From Paenibacillus sp. FSL K6-0276 (GTDB lineage Bacteria > Bacillota > Bacilli > Paenibacillales > Paenibacillaceae): a stretch of 64,000 nt of DNA. Below the pieces are notes generated by a model. The model did no database searches. It was not told the origin of the DNA and saw nothing but the letters and a program-made list of their open reading frames with translations. The DNA lies in NCBI RefSeq assembly GCF_037977235.1, contig NZ_CP150276.1, positions 1,984,001-2,048,000 of the forward strand. The letters are read 5' to 3'. The position numbers and the translations under genes were made by a program. Below, one piece after another: positions 62,250-64,000 of the stretch. Within the stretch, counting starts at the first letter, position 1; the number at the start of each line of letters is the position of its first letter.

Positions 62250-64000
62250 AGGCGCTGCGGATCGGCGAGCCATTGAACGGTCTGGCGGTTTGGGCCTCGG
62301 CTTATGGAACATGGCAAGGAGTAGACCGGATATACGCGGTTTCTTCCGGGAGTCCTTGCATCTTATTTGTTCTAGACCCCAACGGTGAACAAGCGGTGGA
62401 ACGGTATGCGCTGGAAGGCTCGGATCATTGCTGGGGTGTAGTCTTAACAGCCAGCGGAGTGTATATCGGGGGAAGTGGCATCTTGTACAGGTACACCCAT
62501 GAGGATGGTGTGGAGAACCTGGGTGAAATGATTCCCGGTGAATTCTATACGTGGCAGTTGGCAGCAGATGAGCAAGGCAGGATCTATGGGGGATGTTATC
62601 CTGGAGGGAAAGTGTTCCAGTATGATCCAGCGACAGGAGTGTTTAGGGATTACGGTGCCATGGTGAGTGGAGAACAGTATGCTCGTTCTATGGAAGCATG
62701 GAACGGTAAGCTCTATGTGGGTGTTGGTACACAAACCCCGCATATTGTAGTACTGGATACGGAGACGGGAGACCGCTCGGAAATTGGACTTCCAGATGAA
62801 TGTTGGGGCGAGCAACTGGTTTATGACTTGAATATCGTTCAGGGCAAGCTTTTTGCCCGAATCACACCTTCTGCACGGTTGTACATTTATGATCTGGAAC
62901 TGCAGGAGTGGGGTGACACTCTGGATTGTGTAAGTGGACTTAGTGTTTCACCTCCGGATGAGCTGGGGAATGTGTACTTCATTAAAGATGACTATTTACA
63001 GCGATATGATATTCGAACTGGAAGCTTGTTTGTTACCTCATTAGCTATGCCGGAGCCTGTGGGAGATTATGGTTGGCTCAATAATCACCCTCTAAATTCC
63101 AAGGGTCGGTGCTTAACGGGTGTATATAGGGATGGTAGCATCTGGATCTACGATCCGGATGTTGATCGACATACGGTCATTGACTTCGGGCTGCAAGGCC
63201 AGTCGATTCATTTGCAGTCCTTGATCTTCGGACCTGATGATGCTCTCTACATCGGAGGGTATTTCGCAGGTGGGCTAGCCAGATTCGATCCATCAACCGA
63301 CGAGATCATTTCATATCGAGGTATTGGTCAGACGGAAGGCATGCTTGCTGGGAGCGATTGTCTTTATCTAGGTGTATATCCGCGAGCGAATATTTTTAAG
63401 TACGATCCGGACGAAGAATGGAAGCCAGGTGAGAATCCGGAATTACTGTTTTCCCTACAGGAAGAGGAGCAGGACCGTCCCTTTGCTTGGACTTGGGCAG
63501 GAGGTGAGGTGGCCATTGGTACGGTTCCTTCCTATGGTCGGCATGGAGGTGCGCTGACGCTGTACCATCCTGCGAGCGGTGCGCATGAGGTTTTTAGAAA
63601 TCTTTTGTCGCAGCAGAGTGTAGTGTCATTGGCTAGTAGAGATCAGCTGTTGTTCGCTGGAGGGTCCGTTTGGGGTGGACTTGGGATTGCTCCTCAGCGT
63701 GCAGATGCATCTCTAATGATTTGGGATATGCAGAAGCGCTGCAAAGTATGGGAAGGCGTACCTGTGCAGGGGGAACGGGCTATTTCTGCCTTGGTTCTAG
63801 ATGATGTAGGGCATCTTTGGGGTTTGACGGCAGGACTGTTATTTCGGTTCGATCCACAGTTGAAGCAAACTGTAAATACTTACTCATTGTTCCCCATGGA
63901 CTGGAATGCAGTGACTCATTTTTGGCGTAGTGGTAATGAACTGCTCTACAAGGAAGGTGTGCTGTACGGCGTGTCGATGAATCGATTGTTCAAGTTTGAT
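62246..64000 (+). CDS. Beta-propeller repeat protein (runs off window end)
   Basis: The frame is open from ATG 62246 to the window edge, 585 codons, and continues beyond it. It is built of repeats ending in a '[LI]xx[YF]D(P)xTG'-like strand: 'ILYRYTHEDG', 'VFQYDPATG', 'IVVLDTETG', 'LYIYDLELQ', 'LQRYDIRTG', 'IWIYDPDVD', 'LARFDPSTD', 'IFKYDPDEE', 'LTLYHPASG', 'LMIWDMQKR' and 'LFRFDPQLK'. At least eleven blades or half-blades can be counted, more than one seven-bladed propeller. There is no signal peptide. It is translationally coupled to the oxidoreductase by the ATGA overlap. A lyase or other carbohydrate-active propeller is possible, but no catalytic signature is clear. Confidence 0.85.
   Translation, partial: MKALRIGEPLNGLAVWASAYGTWQGVDRIYAVSSGSPCILFVLDPNGEQAVERYALEGSDHCWGVVLTASGVYIGGSGILYRYTHEDGVENLGEMIPGEFYTWQLAADEQGRIYGGCYPGGKVFQYDPATGVFRDYGAMVSGEQYARSMEAWNGKLYVGVGTQTPHIVVLDTETGDRSEIGLPDECWGEQLVYDLNIVQGKLFARITPSARLYIYDLELQEWGDTLDCVSGLSVSPPDELGNVYFIKDDYLQRYDIRTGSLFVTSLAMPEPVGDYGWLNNHPLNSKGRCLTGVYRDGSIWIYDPDVDRHTVIDFGLQGQSIHLQSLIFGPDDALYIGGYFAGGLARFDPSTDEIISYRGIGQTEGMLAGSDCLYLGVYPRANIFKYDPDEEWKPGENPELLFSLQEEEQDRPFAWTWAGGEVAIGTVPSYGRHGGALTLYHPASGAHEVFRNLLSQQSVVSLASRDQLLFAGGSVWGGLGIAPQRADASLMIWDMQKRCKVWEGVPVQGERAISALVLDDVGHLWGLTAGLLFRFDPQLKQTVNTYSLFPMDWNAVTHFWRSGNELLYKEGVLYGVSMNRLFKFD

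Overview
The window looks like a chromosomal segment of a Paenibacillus-type Bacillota. This is an inference from several things seen in the sequence: AGGAGG-type ribosome binding sites with frequent GTG and TTG starts, an SLH-anchored surface protein, an LplABC-type sugar importer, an LtaS-like lipoteichoic acid synthase, the paired deoxynucleoside kinases known from Bacillus, and copper-amine-oxidase-N ('stalk') proteins. No rRNA, tRNA or CRISPR array was seen.

Layout. 1-2808: a two-component system (partial kinase plus OmpR-type regulator), divergent from an M23 peptidase. 2914-9335: a decayed GH95 gene, a GNAT-like protein, a GT8 glycosyltransferase, pantothenate kinase, a PAF-acetylhydrolase-like hydrolase, a SUFU-domain protein and a broken VOC gene. 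9423-16163: an old yellow enzyme gene (namA) with a long structured leader, MarR, GNAT, a CysE-like protein, UbiD, a broken methyltransferase and a DUF2269-like protein. 16465-21988: an XRE/membrane-protein operon with a repeated operator, an AraC/aldo-keto reductase pair and a DinG-like helicase. 22173-26786: a frameshifted IS110 element followed by a run of intact and broken genes (YeiH, MerR, flavoprotein, MarR, DUF2798). 26867-34400: a 1,363-residue SLH surface protein, MerR, a chemoreceptor and a four-copy short repeat. 34419-43891: an epimerase, an ECF sigma factor, ClpP, a LacI/GH13 pair with two identical operators, an LtaS-like gene and a frameshifted RCC1/stalk gene. 44199-49567: an esterase-MFS unit with a leader terminator, hydrolase and GntR genes, and PNP and DUF5808 remnants. 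49835-55302: the carboxynorspermidine operon, a second RCC1/stalk protein, and the dgk/dck pair. 55460-64000: a regulator fusing a GntR domain to a solute-binding domain, followed by an importer (lipoprotein plus two permeases), an MDR oxidoreductase and a long beta-propeller protein that runs off the window.

The most coherent system is the last one. A cytoplasmic protein carries a GntR winged helix fused to a substrate-binding-protein fold, and sits directly upstream of a sugar importer whose own substrate-binding lipoprotein has a near-ideal promoter with inverted repeats just downstream. The simplest model is that the same ligand is captured outside by the lipoprotein and sensed inside by the fused domain. 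The oxidoreductase and propeller protein would then act on the imported compound.

A second theme is non-coding structure. There are two long imperfect hairpins (9547-9655 and 49604-49730), a four-copy 23-26 bp repeat (34113-34298), operator clusters at several regulators and a leader terminator. About ten genes are visibly broken, which suggests active decay in this part of the chromosome.
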